Shown: positions 25,752 to 34,872, numbered from the stretch's first letter. The stretch is 64,000 nt of DNA from Aestuariicoccus sp032586235 (GCF_032586235.1 NZ_JAWHTD010000007.1:1-64000), one strand, 5' to 3'. Made by a program: numbers and translations. The notes: generated by a model from the sequence alone, not told the origin.

Positions 25752-26356
25752 TCGTGACCGCCCGCATCGACGCCCAGGTGGCCTTCCTGAACGAGGCCGA
25801 CCGGCTGAAATCCATCACCCGCGCCACCCCGCTCTGCGACGCCTCGCGCTACGAAAACTCCGCCGAACACAGCTGGCAGATCGCGCTTTACGCGCTGGTG
25901 CTGGGCGAACACGCCGACCCGCAGGTGCGCATCGACCGGGTGATCCGGATGCTGCTGATCCACGACATCGTCGAGATCGACGCAGGCGACGCGCCGGTCT
26001 TCGGCGAACACGATGCCTCGGCCATGGCCGCCCGCGAAGAGGCCGCCGCAAAGCGCCTCTTCGGCCTCCTGCCCGAGGATCAGGCGGCAGAGCTGATCGC
26101 GCTCTGGCGCGAATTCGAGGCGAACGAAACCCCGGACGCGCAATTCGCCAAATCCATCGACCGCTTCCAGACCCCGAACCAGAACATGGCCGCCGGCGGC
26201 GGGTCCTGGCGCGATTACAACGTCAGCTTCGACACGTTCCTCGCCCGCGTCGGCAGCAAGGTCGCCAACGGCGCGCCAAAACTCTGGCACTGGCTCGAAC
26301 CCCGCGCCCGCCGCTGGTTTGACACCCACAGCGAAGACGCCCGCAAGGGCGGATGA
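25748..26356 (+). CDS. HD-domain hydrolase (YfbR/HDDC2-like)
   Basis: This 202-residue HD-superfamily phosphohydrolase has metal ligands visible as H41 in NSAEHSWQIALYALVLG and H72-D73 in LLIHDIVEIDAGD, with the later aspartate in FAKSIDRFQTPNQN. The order and spacing fit the YfbR/HDDC2 group of 5'-deoxyribonucleotidases, so a nucleotide monophosphatase is the best guess. The GTG at 25748 overlaps the upstream stop (GTGA); a second GTG two codons later is also possible. It converges with lpd, the stops being 14 bases apart. Confidence 0.85.
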   Translation: MIVTARIDAQVAFLNEADRLKSITRATPLCDASRYENSAEHSWQIALYALVLGEHADPQVRIDRVIRMLLIHDIVEIDAGDAPVFGEHDASAMAAREEAAAKRLFGLLPEDQAAELIALWREFEANETPDAQFAKSIDRFQTPNQNMAAGGGSWRDYNVSFDTFLARVGSKVANGAPKLWHWLEPRARRWFDTHSEDARKGG

Positions 26357-26369
26357 GCGGCGCCCGGCG

Positions 26370-27764
26370 CTAAAAGTGGATCGCCCGCCCCCAGGCGTCC
26401 AGCACCGATTCATGCATCATCTCCGACAGCGTCGGATGCGGAAAGACGGTCTGCATCAGATCCTCTTCGGTGGTCTCCAACTGGCGGCCCACCACATAAC
26501 CCTGGATCAGCTCCGTCACCTCGGCCCCCACCATATGCGCGCCCAGCAGCGCGCCGGTCTTGGCATCGAACACCGTCTTGACCAGCCCCTCGGGTTCGCC
26601 CAGCGCGATGGCCTTGCCGTTGCCGATGAAGGGGAACCGCCCCACCTTGACGTCATAGCCCCGCTCTTTCGCCTGCGCCTCGGTCAGGCCGACGCTGGCC
26701 ACCTGCGGCTGGCAATAGGTGCAGCCCGCGATGCTCTCGGGCGCGACCGCGTGGGGATGCCCGCCGGCGATCAGCTCGGCCACCATCACGCCTTCATGGC
26801 TGGCCTTGTGGGCCAGCCAGGGCGCGCCCGCCACATCCCCGATCGCATAAAGCCCCTCGACCCCGGTGCGGCAGAATTCATCGGTCACCACATGGGTCTT
26901 TTCGACCCGGACGCCCAGATCTTCCAGCCCAAGATCTTCCACATTTCCAACAATTCCAACCGCAGATATCACTGTATCGAAGGTATGACTTTCCGTTTTA
27001 CCATCTTTCTCGATTTTCGCCGTCACCGCGTCGCGGCCGCGATCCAGCCCGGCGACCATGGCCTTTTCCAGCACTTTCATGCCCTGCTTTTCGAACTGCT
27101 TTTTGGCAAATGCGCTGATCTCGGCATCCTCGACGGGCAGGATCCGGTCCATCACCTCGACCACCGTCACCTCGGCGCCAAGCGTGTTGTAGAAGCTCGC
27201 GAACTCGATCCCGATGGCGCCCGATCCGATCACCAGCAGCTTTTTCGGCATGTGCGGCGGCACCAGCGCGTGCTTGTAGGTCCAGACCCGCGCGCCATCC
27301 TCCTCGAGCCCCGGCAGCTCGCGCGCCCGGGCCCCGGTGGCCAGCACAATGGCCGGCGCGCGCAGCGTCGTCTCGCCGTCGGCGGTCCGCACCGCCACCT
27401 CGCCCTTGCCCGCCAGCCGCGCCTCGCCCATCACGCTGGTGACCTTGTTCTTCTTCAGCAGATGGCCCACGCCCGAATTCAGCTGCTTGGCCACCCCGCG
27501 CGACCGCTTCACGACCGCCTCCAGGTCATAGCCGATCCCGTCCGCGCTCAGCCCGAATTCCTTGGCGCGGTGCATCAGGTGGAACACCTCGGCCGAGCGC
27601 AGCATCGCCTTGGTCGGGATGCACCCCCAGTTAAGGCAAATCCCCCCCATATGCTCGCGTTCGACGATCGCGACCTTCAGCCCAAGCTGCGCGCCCCGGA
27701 TGGCGGCCACATAGCCGCCGGGCCCGGCGCCAATCACGATCATGTCAAAGCTGTCAGATGCCAT
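26370..27764 (-). CDS. lpd: Dihydrolipoyl dehydrogenase (E3)
   Basis: This 464-residue flavoprotein reoxidises lipoyl groups of 2-oxoacid dehydrogenases. Motifs are the FAD-binding VIGAGPGGYVAAIRGAQLG near residues 9-28, redox disulfide C43/C48 in GICLNWGCIP, NAD-binding VIGSGAIGIEFASF, the second FAD motif GLYAIGDVAGAPWLAHKASHEG and the C-terminal HPTLSE with catalytic His-Glu. It is not in the pdh operon at 49.6 kb, so it may serve several complexes. Codons in 26940-27020 are unusually AT-rich (about 38 percent GC over 60 bases) for the gene. A leader hairpin covers its ribosome site. Confidence 0.95.
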   Translation of the reverse strand: MASDSFDMIVIGAGPGGYVAAIRGAQLGLKVAIVEREHMGGICLNWGCIPTKAMLRSAEVFHLMHRAKEFGLSADGIGYDLEAVVKRSRGVAKQLNSGVGHLLKKNKVTSVMGEARLAGKGEVAVRTADGETTLRAPAIVLATGARARELPGLEEDGARVWTYKHALVPPHMPKKLLVIGSGAIGIEFASFYNTLGAEVTVVEVMDRILPVEDAEISAFAKKQFEKQGMKVLEKAMVAGLDRGRDAVTAKIEKDGKTESHTFDTVISAVGIVGNVEDLGLEDLGVRVEKTHVVTDEFCRTGVEGLYAIGDVAGAPWLAHKASHEGVMVAELIAGGHPHAVAPESIAGCTYCQPQVASVGLTEAQAKERGYDVKVGRFPFIGNGKAIALGEPEGLVKTVFDAKTGALLGAHMVGAEVTELIQGYVVGRQLETTEEDLMQTVFPHPTLSEMMHESVLDAWGRAIHF

Positions 27765-27772
27765 CGTGCTCT

Positions 27773-27793
27773 CCCCTCACAGGCTGTGAGGGG
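27773..27793 (-). promoter_or_regulatory. Leader hairpin overlapping the lpd ribosome binding site
   Basis: Perfect 9-bp stem CCCCTCACA / TGTGAGGGG with a 3-base loop, ending 8 bases before the lpd ATG. The 3' arm GAGGGG plus the following AG is the Shine-Dalgarno sequence, so folding would hide it. It may regulate lpd translation or separate it from the upstream DUF924 gene. There is no T tract. Confidence 0.5.
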
Positions 27794-27832
27794 AACGCTA
27801 GCCTATCGCAGATAGCTGGGCAATGTGTCCAC

Positions 27833-28414
27833 TCAGGCGGCCTCGGTCGCCTGCAGCGCGCGCAGCACCGATCCATAGCCGCCGCTTTCGGCGAACGCGC
27901 TCTCGGGCTTCGACGTGGTCCGCGACAGCGCCTCGTTGCGCGACGGGAAACGGCCGAACATGCGGATGATCTCGCGGTGCGCCTTGGCGTGCAGCAGATA
28001 GACCGGCCCGTTCGGCAGCCGCTCTTTCATCAGCCGCACCGCGCGGTCCTGATCGCAGAGGTTTTCCGAATGCACCAGCGGCATGTAAAAGAGCGCCCGC
28101 GCCGGTTCGTCGATCTTCAGATCCCAGCCCCGGTGGATCGCCTGTTTCGCCGCCGCAAGCGCGTAGCGGTCCGAAGAGAAGGCTTTCTTGGTGCCGCGGA
28201 ACATATTGCGCGGAAACTGGTCGAGCAGGATGCAATAGGCCAGCGCGCCGCTGGGATAGGTCAGCCAGAGCGCGAACTTGCCCTGCATCGCCGCCTGCCA
28301 GGTGGCTTCGAACCTGTCGCGCACAAGCGCGTCGAAATCCGCGTCGCTCCTGTACCAATCTTGTGGACCATACTCGTCCAACCAAAAACTCAGTACCTCT
28401 TCCGGCGATGCCAT
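27833..28414 (-). CDS. DUF924-family protein
   Basis: This 193-residue protein of the DUF924 family has the typical beginning ASPEEVLSFWLDEYGPQDWYRSDADFDALVRDRF, then LAYCILLDQFPRNMFRGTKKAFSSDRYALAAAKQAIHRGWD, and FYMPLVHSENLCDQ. It has an all-helical TPR-like fold and no known activity. The ATG at 28414 is chosen because the family begins with the VLSFWF segment about six residues in; the upstream extension is non-coding. It precedes lpd on the same strand by 68 bases. Confidence 0.88.
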   Translation of the reverse strand: MASPEEVLSFWLDEYGPQDWYRSDADFDALVRDRFEATWQAAMQGKFALWLTYPSGALAYCILLDQFPRNMFRGTKKAFSSDRYALAAAKQAIHRGWDLKIDEPARALFYMPLVHSENLCDQDRAVRLMKERLPNGPVYLLHAKAHREIIRMFGRFPSRNEALSRTTSKPESAFAESGGYGSVLRALQATEAA

Positions 28415-28535
28415 CGGTCTTGCTCCATTTGTCCGGCCCCTGGCCGATGATAAAAAGATAGGATCATCCAACCGCATCAGGCCAGTCACATTTTCTGTCA
28501 AATCGACATATGACAGCCCATTGTGGCTTTCAAGT

Positions 28536-29792
28536 TCATGCGGCGTCCTGATCGTCCTGCGCCGCCTCGATGGCGAATTCCTGCGCATATTCCATCGCGA
28601 CCGGCGTGGCCGACGGGGTGAGCGGTGTGTAGGCCCCCGTGTCCTGAACCGACGGCGCGGCGCGCTGGGTCATGCGGTAGAAGGCGTAGCCCATCATGCT
28701 CAAAAGCAGCACCGCGATCAGGATGAAAAAGCCCGACGGCCCGACGACGCCCATCCCGTAGCCGATGATCATCGGCCCGGCGATGGCCCCCAGCCCGTTG
28801 ATGAACAACAGCCCGGCCGAGGCGCTGGCCATGTCCTCGGGGTCGAGGAAATCGTTGGTATAGGCGATCAGCAGCGAATAAAGCGGGTTCGAACACCCCC
28901 CGATCAGGAAGGCCGCGCCAAGCAGCACCAGGAAATGCTCGGCCATGAACACCGCCAGCAACGCCGCCGCCCCGCCCCATCCGGCGACAAAGGCGATCAG
29001 ACGGCGGCGGTCGGTGCGGTCCGACATCCAGCCCAGCGGATATTGCAGCACCAGAGCGCCGACATAGAAGGCCGACACGAACATCGAGATCTGCTGCAGG
29101 CTGAGCCCCGCCGCTGTGCCGTAAACCGCCGACATGCCGAACTGCGCGGCGAACACCCCGCCCAGCAGGAACAGGCCCACGCAGCCCAGCGGCGAGGTCT
29201 TGAAAAGCTGCCGCAGGTTCATCGGCTTGGTCGCCTCGAAGGCCGGGGTGGGCGAGATCGACAACAGGATCGGCGCAAAGGCGATCGACACCAGAACCGA
29301 CGGGATCACGAAGAGCAGAAAGCCGGACGGGTCCGGCACCAGCAGCAGCGCCTGCGCAGCGATGATCCCGGCCATCTGCACGATCATGTAAAGCGACAGC
29401 GCCTGCCCGCGGGTCTCGTTGCTGGCGGAATTGTTCAGCCAGCTTTCGGCGGTCACGTAAACCCCGCAAAAGCAGAACCCCAGAATCGCGCGCCCGGCGA
29501 TCCAGGCGATGGGATTTTGCAGCGCCGGAAACAGGATCAGAACGGCCGAGATGAACGACCCCAGCGCCGCGAAGACCCGCACATGCCCGACGCGGCGGAT
29601 CATCCCGGGCGTCATCCGCGACGCGGCCAGAAAGCCCGCGAAATAGGACGACATGATCACCGACATCTCGAAGGCCGAGAACCCCGCCGCGCTGCCGCGC
29701 ACGCCCAGAAGCGAGCTTTGCAGCCCGTTGCCGACCATCAAAAGCGTCATGCCCAGCAACAGCGCCCAGGATGCGTTCAAAACTTGCAGCAT
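28536..29792 (-). CDS. MFS transporter (YcaD-like)
   Basis: This 418-residue major facilitator protein has about 12 transmembrane helices and the inter-domain pattern typical of YcaD-like drug or metabolite exporters. GGVFAAQFGMSAVYGTAAGLSLQQISMFVSAFYVGALVLQYPLGWMSDRTDRRR includes the conserved loop GWMSDRTDRR between TM8 and TM9 in this numbering. The substrate is unknown. It is transcribed alone on the minus strand with 121 bases to the DUF924 gene. Confidence 0.87.
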   Translation of the reverse strand: MLQVLNASWALLLGMTLLMVGNGLQSSLLGVRGSAAGFSAFEMSVIMSSYFAGFLAASRMTPGMIRRVGHVRVFAALGSFISAVLILFPALQNPIAWIAGRAILGFCFCGVYVTAESWLNNSASNETRGQALSLYMIVQMAGIIAAQALLLVPDPSGFLLFVIPSVLVSIAFAPILLSISPTPAFEATKPMNLRQLFKTSPLGCVGLFLLGGVFAAQFGMSAVYGTAAGLSLQQISMFVSAFYVGALVLQYPLGWMSDRTDRRRLIAFVAGWGGAAALLAVFMAEHFLVLLGAAFLIGGCSNPLYSLLIAYTNDFLDPEDMASASAGLLFINGLGAIAGPMIIGYGMGVVGPSGFFILIAVLLLSMMGYAFYRMTQRAAPSVQDTGAYTPLTPSATPVAMEYAQEFAIEAAQDDQDAA

Positions 29793-29941
29793 GGCGGCCT
29801 CCGCGTCTTGGTTTCGGGGTCTGCCTAGCGCGGACGCCCCCCCGTCACGCGCTTGGATGCGACACCCGCCGTCGCGGGCGGAGTGTCACAGCCGCAAAGC
29901 CGGGGAAAGCGGGAAACAGGGCGCGGGGGTGCGACAGGCGG

Positions 29942-30994
29942 TCACCCGTCCGGAATCAGCAGCGACGCGTCGCCATACGAGAAAAAGCGGTACTCTGCAG
30001 CGATGGCGTGATCGTAGATCGCCTTGATCCGATCCGCCCCCATCAGTGCCGACACCAGCATCATCAGCGTCGACTTCGGCAGGTGGAAATTGGTCATCAG
30101 CGCGTCGGCGACCTGAAACTTGAAGCCGGGGTAGATGAAGATCTCTGTCGTGCCTTCCCAGGCCTCGATCCGGCCGCTTTGGCCCGCCGTCTCGATCAGC
30201 CGCAGCGCGGTGGTGCCCACCGGGATCACCCGCCCGCCGGCGGCCTTGGTGGCGGCGATCTCGGCGGCGGCCTCGGGGGTCACCTGCCCCCATTCGCCAT
30301 GCATCTTGTGGGTCGTCACGTCATCGACCTTGACCGGCAAGAAGGTGCCCGCGCCCACATGCAGCGTGACATGGGTAAAGGCGATGCCGCGCGCGGCCAG
30401 ATCGGCCAGCAGCGGTTCGTCGAAATGCAGCGACGCGGTCGGCGCGGCGACGGCGCCCGAGTTGCGGGCCCAGACGGTCTGGTAATCCTGTTTGTCACGG
30501 TCGTCGGCGGGGCGTTTGGCGGCGATATAGGGCGGCAAAGGCATTGCGCCCGCCTCGGCCAGGGCGGTGTCGAAATCGTCGCCCGTCAGGTTGAAGCGCA
30601 GATGGGCCTGGCCGTCCTCCACTGCTTCAAGAACAGCGCTCAGGTCATTGGAAAATATGATTTCCTCGCCGATCCGAACCTTCTTTAACGGCTTCATCAG
30701 CGCGGCCCATGTGCCGTCAGCGCGCGGCTCCAGCAAAGTGACCTCGATCCGCGCCTCAACCGGCCCCTGCGCGCTGTCGCGGCGGCGCAGCCCGCTCAGC
30801 CGGGCGGGGATCACGCGTGTGTCGTTCAGGATCAGCCGGTCGCCCGGACGCAGCCACTGGCCCAGATCGCGCACCACCGCATCGGTGATCCGGTCGCCTT
30901 CTGCCACCAAAAGGCGCGCCGAAGAGCGCGGCTGCGCCGGGCGCGTGGCGATCAGCCGCTCGGGCAGGTCAAAGTCGAAGTCGGAAAGCTGCAT
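29942..30994 (-). CDS. queA: S-adenosylmethionine:tRNA ribosyltransferase-isomerase QueA
   Basis: This 350-residue enzyme converts preQ1-modified tRNA to epoxyqueuosine tRNA using SAM. It starts MQLSDFDFDLPERLIATRPAQPR, and has LILNDTRVIPARL, YQTVWARNSGAVAAPTASLHF (the AAPTAGLHF family signature) and NFHLPKSTLMMLVSALMG near the end. The start at 30994 is chosen over 31015 because it gives the family N terminus and does not overlap the upstream gene. It lies 7 bases downstream of the large AsmA/YhdP-like gene, suggesting one transcript. Confidence 0.95.
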   Translation of the reverse strand: MQLSDFDFDLPERLIATRPAQPRSSARLLVAEGDRITDAVVRDLGQWLRPGDRLILNDTRVIPARLSGLRRRDSAQGPVEARIEVTLLEPRADGTWAALMKPLKKVRIGEEIIFSNDLSAVLEAVEDGQAHLRFNLTGDDFDTALAEAGAMPLPPYIAAKRPADDRDKQDYQTVWARNSGAVAAPTASLHFDEPLLADLAARGIAFTHVTLHVGAGTFLPVKVDDVTTHKMHGEWGQVTPEAAAEIAATKAAGGRVIPVGTTALRLIETAGQSGRIEAWEGTTEIFIYPGFKFQVADALMTNFHLPKSTLMMLVSALMGADRIKAIYDHAIAAEYRFFSYGDASLLIPDG

Positions 30995-31001
30995 GGCGGT
31001 C

Positions 31002-34000
31002 CTATTGCGAAACATCCGGCGGAGGCCGGCGGAAAATCTCGCGGAACATGCCGGGTGTAAAGATCGAAAGCGGATTGACCGCGACGCGCGGCTTTTCCGC
31101 CGCGCCGCTGAGGTTGAAGTTGAAGCCGATCAGCCCCTCGCCCTTGCGCGAAAAGATGCGGCCTATGCCGTTGAGGATATAGATCGGCGACAGCACCCCC
31201 TGCATGTCCATCCGCTTGCTGGCCAGATCGTAATAGCCATCGAGCGAGACACCCATCGACGGGCCCACCGCGCTCGACCGGGTCAGGATCAGCTGGTTGG
31301 GCGTCAGCCGGAAACGTCCCTCGACCTCGGCGAAATAGATGCCCGGCCCGTTCAGCTGGTCGATCAGCCCGACGATGCTGATCGCGTCGAGCAGCGCGCC
31401 AAAGGCCGGGGCGTCGCGCAGCCGGATGTCTTTCACGTCGAGCCGCCCGTCATAGGTGCCCGCCACGCCCGCGACCGGGGCCAGCGTCAGGCTCAGCGCA
31501 CCGCCGGCGGCGGTTTTCAGCAGCCCGGCGGCAGAGAACACGCTGCCTGCATCCTCTGCGCTGATGCGGAACGCACTGCGCCCTTTCTGCGGCGTCACCT
31601 CTCCGGCGATGGCGGCGGCGCCGTTGACCTTGCCGGTAAACTTGCCGTTCAGCCCGCCGCCGCTGCTGAACTCGCCGCGGAAATCCGTCAGGGCGATGCC
31701 CTCGGACACCTGCAGCCGGTTCACCGCAATCGCGATCGGCCCGCCGCCCGATCCGCCGCCACCACTGCTCGGAAGGTTGCGCATGTCGATCCTGCCGCCC
31801 GCGATCTGCACCGCAGGCGCGCGCCCCGCGCCGCGCCCCCGCAAGGTGACCGGCGCGTCCAGCCAGCCGCCCGCCCGCAACCGCGACATCACCACCCGGT
31901 CGAGCGACCCGTCCTCCTTCAGCGCGACACTGCCCTCGGCCAGAAGCCCCGGCGCGTCGAGCCGCAACGTCTCGACCGCCGCCGGTTTTCCAAGCGTTCC
32001 CGCCACTTGCAGGGTTCCGCGTGTCTCGGGCGCGAGGCTCCAGCCCAGCGGCGGAATGCGCAGGCCGACCCCGGCCAGCTCGGACGTCAGCGCGAACCGG
32101 GGCGGGCCGCCCTTGGGCAGTTCGACCGTCAGATCGCCCGGCCCCGAACCGCGCACCGACCCGGCGGGCAGGCCGATGTTGAAGGCCTCGACCGCCGCTT
32201 GCGACAGCGTCACCCGGCCCGCCACGCGGCTGCCCGCCCCGGTCCCGAGCGGCTGGCGCCAGCTGCCCTCGAACGGCACGCCGGACAAGGTGGCGCGGCC
32301 CGCGACCTCGACCAGATCGTTGTCGGCGGCAAAGGTCAGCAGGTCCGCGCGCAGGTCTCGCCCGGGCACGATCTGGTCGCTGGCGGCGTCGCGCACCTCG
32401 CCCTCGAAGCCAAAGCGCACCGCGCCTTTCGGCATCGGACGCACAAGCGGCAGGTCGACCCGGCCGCGCGCAATGACCTGCCCCTGCCCCAGATCGACCG
32501 GCCGCCCGGCCTTTTGCATGATGTTCAGCGGGTCGCTGTCGAGATAGGCCAGCGCCGCCGTGAGCGGCGCGTTGGCCGCCACTTGCACCTCGCCCCGCGC
32601 CGGGCGCTCGCGGACGTTGGGGATGACGAAACTGGTGCCCGCGATGTCGATCGTGCCGCCCTGCCCGGGGTCGACCGTGCCGCCCTCGGCCAAGACCGAC
32701 AGGCGGTTTTCGTAGATCGTCAGCTGGCCGCTGCCACCGGTGACCGGCGGCAGGGTCCGGGCATAGCGCACATCCGCGTCCTCGAACCGCAGGTCGAGGT
32801 AGAGGTCGGGCTTTTGCCCCTGCGACAGACGCAGCGCGGCGACGGCGTGGCGGATGTCGGCGCGGGCGACGTTGCGTTCGACCCAGTCACGGGTGCGGGG
32901 CGTCACGCGCGGCGGCCAGTAGCGCAGCACCTGGTCGCGGGTCGCGCCGTCCAGCCGCGCATCCAGCGCCAGCTGCCAGCCTTCGCGCAGCGCCAGCACA
33001 TCGCCGCTCAGCCGCAGCGGCAGGTCCTCGTCGGTCAGGCGCAGCCGCCCCAGCCGGAACCGGAAGGGCTTGAGATCCAGACGGAAATCCATCTCGGCCC
33101 CGGCCAGCTCGACCGGCTCCGGCATCAGATCGCCGGGATCGGCCATCAGCCGCGAGACCGCGAATTGCCCGGTCAGCGCACGGGGCCAGCCATCCTCGAT
33201 GCCCTCCAGCACCGCGCGCCCGTCGGCCAGAAGCTCGCCCAGTTCGCTGGAGACGGAAATTTCGTCGAAATCGAGCGTGGCGCTGTCGGGCTTGTAGGTG
33301 AAATAGGTGCGCGCGGCCTTGAAAGGGATCGCTCGGGTGCCCTCGTTGGGCTGCAGCACGCCCTCGCCGATCTGCAAGGTTGCGCTGAGCGGGCCGAGCG
33401 CGCCCTCGGGCGTCAGTGCGCCGCGCAGGGCGCCGGAAATCGGCGCGTGCAGCGCGTCGAGCCAGGCCAGCGCCGGGCTCTGCGTGGCGATGTCGTTGGA
33501 CGACAGCCCGCGCAGGGTCAGGCCAAAGTCCATCCCGGTGTCGCCGATGACGCTCTGGGCGTTCAGCTCGATGCTGGCGGCGGTGTCGCCGCCGCCGAGG
33601 ATGGCCACGTTGCCGCCCAGCTGCAGCCGGCCGTCGTCGCGGGTCAGCCGCAGCACGCCGCCGTCCAGCGTCCAGCCGCGGTGCGCGCGGGCGTCCTCGT
33701 AGCGCAGGGTCAGCGCGTCGGCGGTCACGCTGCGCAGCCGCGCCAGCCTAGGGTCCGCCAGCGCGCGGTCGACCTGCGCGATCAGGGTGGGCAGGTCCGG
33801 CGTCGCTGTGTCGGCGGCAAAGACATCCCCCAGCGCCACCGCGATGCGGCCATCGGGGCCGCGGGTGAGCGTCAGGATCGCTCCCGAGACGCTCGCGTCG
33901 CGCAACACGATCTTGCCCCGCGCCAGCGCCTTGGGCGAGAGCGCCGCCCGCACGTCGCCAAACGCCGCAACCGGCACGCCGTCGTCGGTGCGGATGTCCA

Positions 34001-34253
34001 CGTCCCACAGCATCACCTGCGGCAGACCGTTGCGCTGGACCTGCACCTGCATGTCGCCGAACCGCAGGTCGAGGCCCGGAAGGGCGACGTCGATGCGCGC
34101 CTCGATCCGCTCGCGCAGCCAGTCGGGCGCCGACACCGCACGCCCCAGCATCAGCAGTCCGCCGATGGCCAGGATCAGCGCCAGCGGTGCCGCGGCCCAG
34201 GGCCAGCGGCGGGTCTTTCGCCGCGTCGGTTCGGTTTCTTTCACGTCTCTCAC
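31002..34253 (-). CDS. Large AsmA/YhdP-like protein (DUF3971, AsmA_2)
   Basis: This 1083-residue protein has one N-terminal transmembrane anchor (about residues 18-42, WPWAAAPLALILAIGGLLML) followed by a very long beta-rich periplasmic part. The arrangement matches YhdP/DUF3971-AsmA_2 proteins. The C-terminal region (LDGYYDLASKRMDMQGVLSPIY, GLIGFNFNLSGAAEKPRVAVNPLS) is the AsmA_2 signature. AsmA-like proteins are thought to act as groove-shaped bridges that carry phospholipid between inner and outer membranes. It is upstream of queA and divergent from bcp. Confidence 0.87.
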   Translation of the reverse strand: MRDVKETEPTRRKTRRWPWAAAPLALILAIGGLLMLGRAVSAPDWLRERIEARIDVALPGLDLRFGDMQVQVQRNGLPQVMLWDVDIRTDDGVPVAAFGDVRAALSPKALARGKIVLRDASVSGAILTLTRGPDGRIAVALGDVFAADTATPDLPTLIAQVDRALADPRLARLRSVTADALTLRYEDARAHRGWTLDGGVLRLTRDDGRLQLGGNVAILGGGDTAASIELNAQSVIGDTGMDFGLTLRGLSSNDIATQSPALAWLDALHAPISGALRGALTPEGALGPLSATLQIGEGVLQPNEGTRAIPFKAARTYFTYKPDSATLDFDEISVSSELGELLADGRAVLEGIEDGWPRALTGQFAVSRLMADPGDLMPEPVELAGAEMDFRLDLKPFRFRLGRLRLTDEDLPLRLSGDVLALREGWQLALDARLDGATRDQVLRYWPPRVTPRTRDWVERNVARADIRHAVAALRLSQGQKPDLYLDLRFEDADVRYARTLPPVTGGSGQLTIYENRLSVLAEGGTVDPGQGGTIDIAGTSFVIPNVRERPARGEVQVAANAPLTAALAYLDSDPLNIMQKAGRPVDLGQGQVIARGRVDLPLVRPMPKGAVRFGFEGEVRDAASDQIVPGRDLRADLLTFAADNDLVEVAGRATLSGVPFEGSWRQPLGTGAGSRVAGRVTLSQAAVEAFNIGLPAGSVRGSGPGDLTVELPKGGPPRFALTSELAGVGLRIPPLGWSLAPETRGTLQVAGTLGKPAAVETLRLDAPGLLAEGSVALKEDGSLDRVVMSRLRAGGWLDAPVTLRGRGAGRAPAVQIAGGRIDMRNLPSSGGGGSGGGPIAIAVNRLQVSEGIALTDFRGEFSSGGGLNGKFTGKVNGAAAIAGEVTPQKGRSAFRISAEDAGSVFSAAGLLKTAAGGALSLTLAPVAGVAGTYDGRLDVKDIRLRDAPAFGALLDAISIVGLIDQLNGPGIYFAEVEGRFRLTPNQLILTRSSAVGPSMGVSLDGYYDLASKRMDMQGVLSPIYILNGIGRIFSRKGEGLIGFNFNLSGAAEKPRVAVNPLSIFTPGMFREIFRRPPPDVSQ

Positions 34254-34340
34254 TTGAGCTGTGTCTTTCCCGGATTACTGTTGCCCATCACGGGCCGATA
34301 TGGAACGCCCGTTCTCATGATGCATGACAAGGAGCCCCCG

Positions 34341-34793
34341 ATGACCGATACGGCCCCCGATTTCACCCTCCCCGTCACCGGCGGCGGCGATGTCACCCTC
34401 TCGGCCCTGCGCCCGGCCAATGTGGTGCTGTTCTTCTATCCTCGCGACGACACCTCGGGCTGCACCAAGGAGAACGAGGCCTTCACCGCGCTTCAGGCCG
34501 AGTTCGAGGCGCTGAACACCAAGGTCTTCGGCCTGTCCAAGGACAGTATCGCAAGCCACGACAAGTTCATGGCCAAGAAGGCGCTGACCGTCCCGCTGTT
34601 GTCCGACGAAGCGTCGGACGTGTGTGAAAAGTATGGCGTGTGGAAGGAAAAATCCATGTATGGCAAGAAATTCATGGGGATCGAACGCTCGACCTTCCTG
34701 ATCGACGGCGAAGGACGGATTGTCCGGGAATGGCGCAAGGTCAAGGTCCCCGGCCACGCCGAAGAGGTGCTGGAGGCGGCGCGCGCCCTCTGA
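34341..34793 (+). CDS. bcp: Thiol peroxidase of the Bcp/PrxQ family
   Basis: This 150-residue peroxiredoxin has peroxidatic Cys41 in YPRDDTSGCTKENEAF. The resolving cysteine often found five residues later in Bcp (as in GCTxxxCxF) is replaced by Glu46. A second cysteine, C95 in ASDVCEKYGVW, is in helix 3 and may act instead, as in some PrxQ proteins. The start is the ATG at 34341 with AAGGAGC just before it; the frame is open far upstream only as antisense to the AsmA-like gene. It reduces peroxides with thioredoxin as the usual donor. Confidence 0.93.
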   Translation: MTDTAPDFTLPVTGGGDVTLSALRPANVVLFFYPRDDTSGCTKENEAFTALQAEFEALNTKVFGLSKDSIASHDKFMAKKALTVPLLSDEASDVCEKYGVWKEKSMYGKKFMGIERSTFLIDGEGRIVREWRKVKVPGHAEEVLEAARAL

Positions 34794-34806
34794 ACCCGGC
34801 GCGTGA

Positions 34807-34852
34807 CGATTTCTTTCAAAGAAATCGGTCCGAAATCTTTCAAAGATTTCGG
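34807..34852. repeat. Twin perfect palindromes between bcp and the DUF455 gene
   Basis: Two adjacent hairpins of similar sequence: CGATTTCTTT-C-AAAGAAATCG (34807-34827) and CCGAAATCTTT-C-AAAGATTTCGG (34830-34852). Each is a perfect inverted repeat around a single base. No T tract follows on the plus strand. They may form a terminator-like structure or a dispersed repeat. Confidence 0.75.
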
Positions 34853-34872
34853 CGCCGCGGTAGAGCGGTCGC

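Noticed and set aside
29862..29893. Imperfect stem-loop downstream of queA
   Set aside because: The stem has bulges and no T tract, so evidence for termination is too weak.
30567..34340. Extension of the bcp frame upstream to 1408 codons
   Set aside because: The upstream part is antisense to the AsmA/YhdP-like gene; bcp itself has its own ribosome site at 34329-34335.
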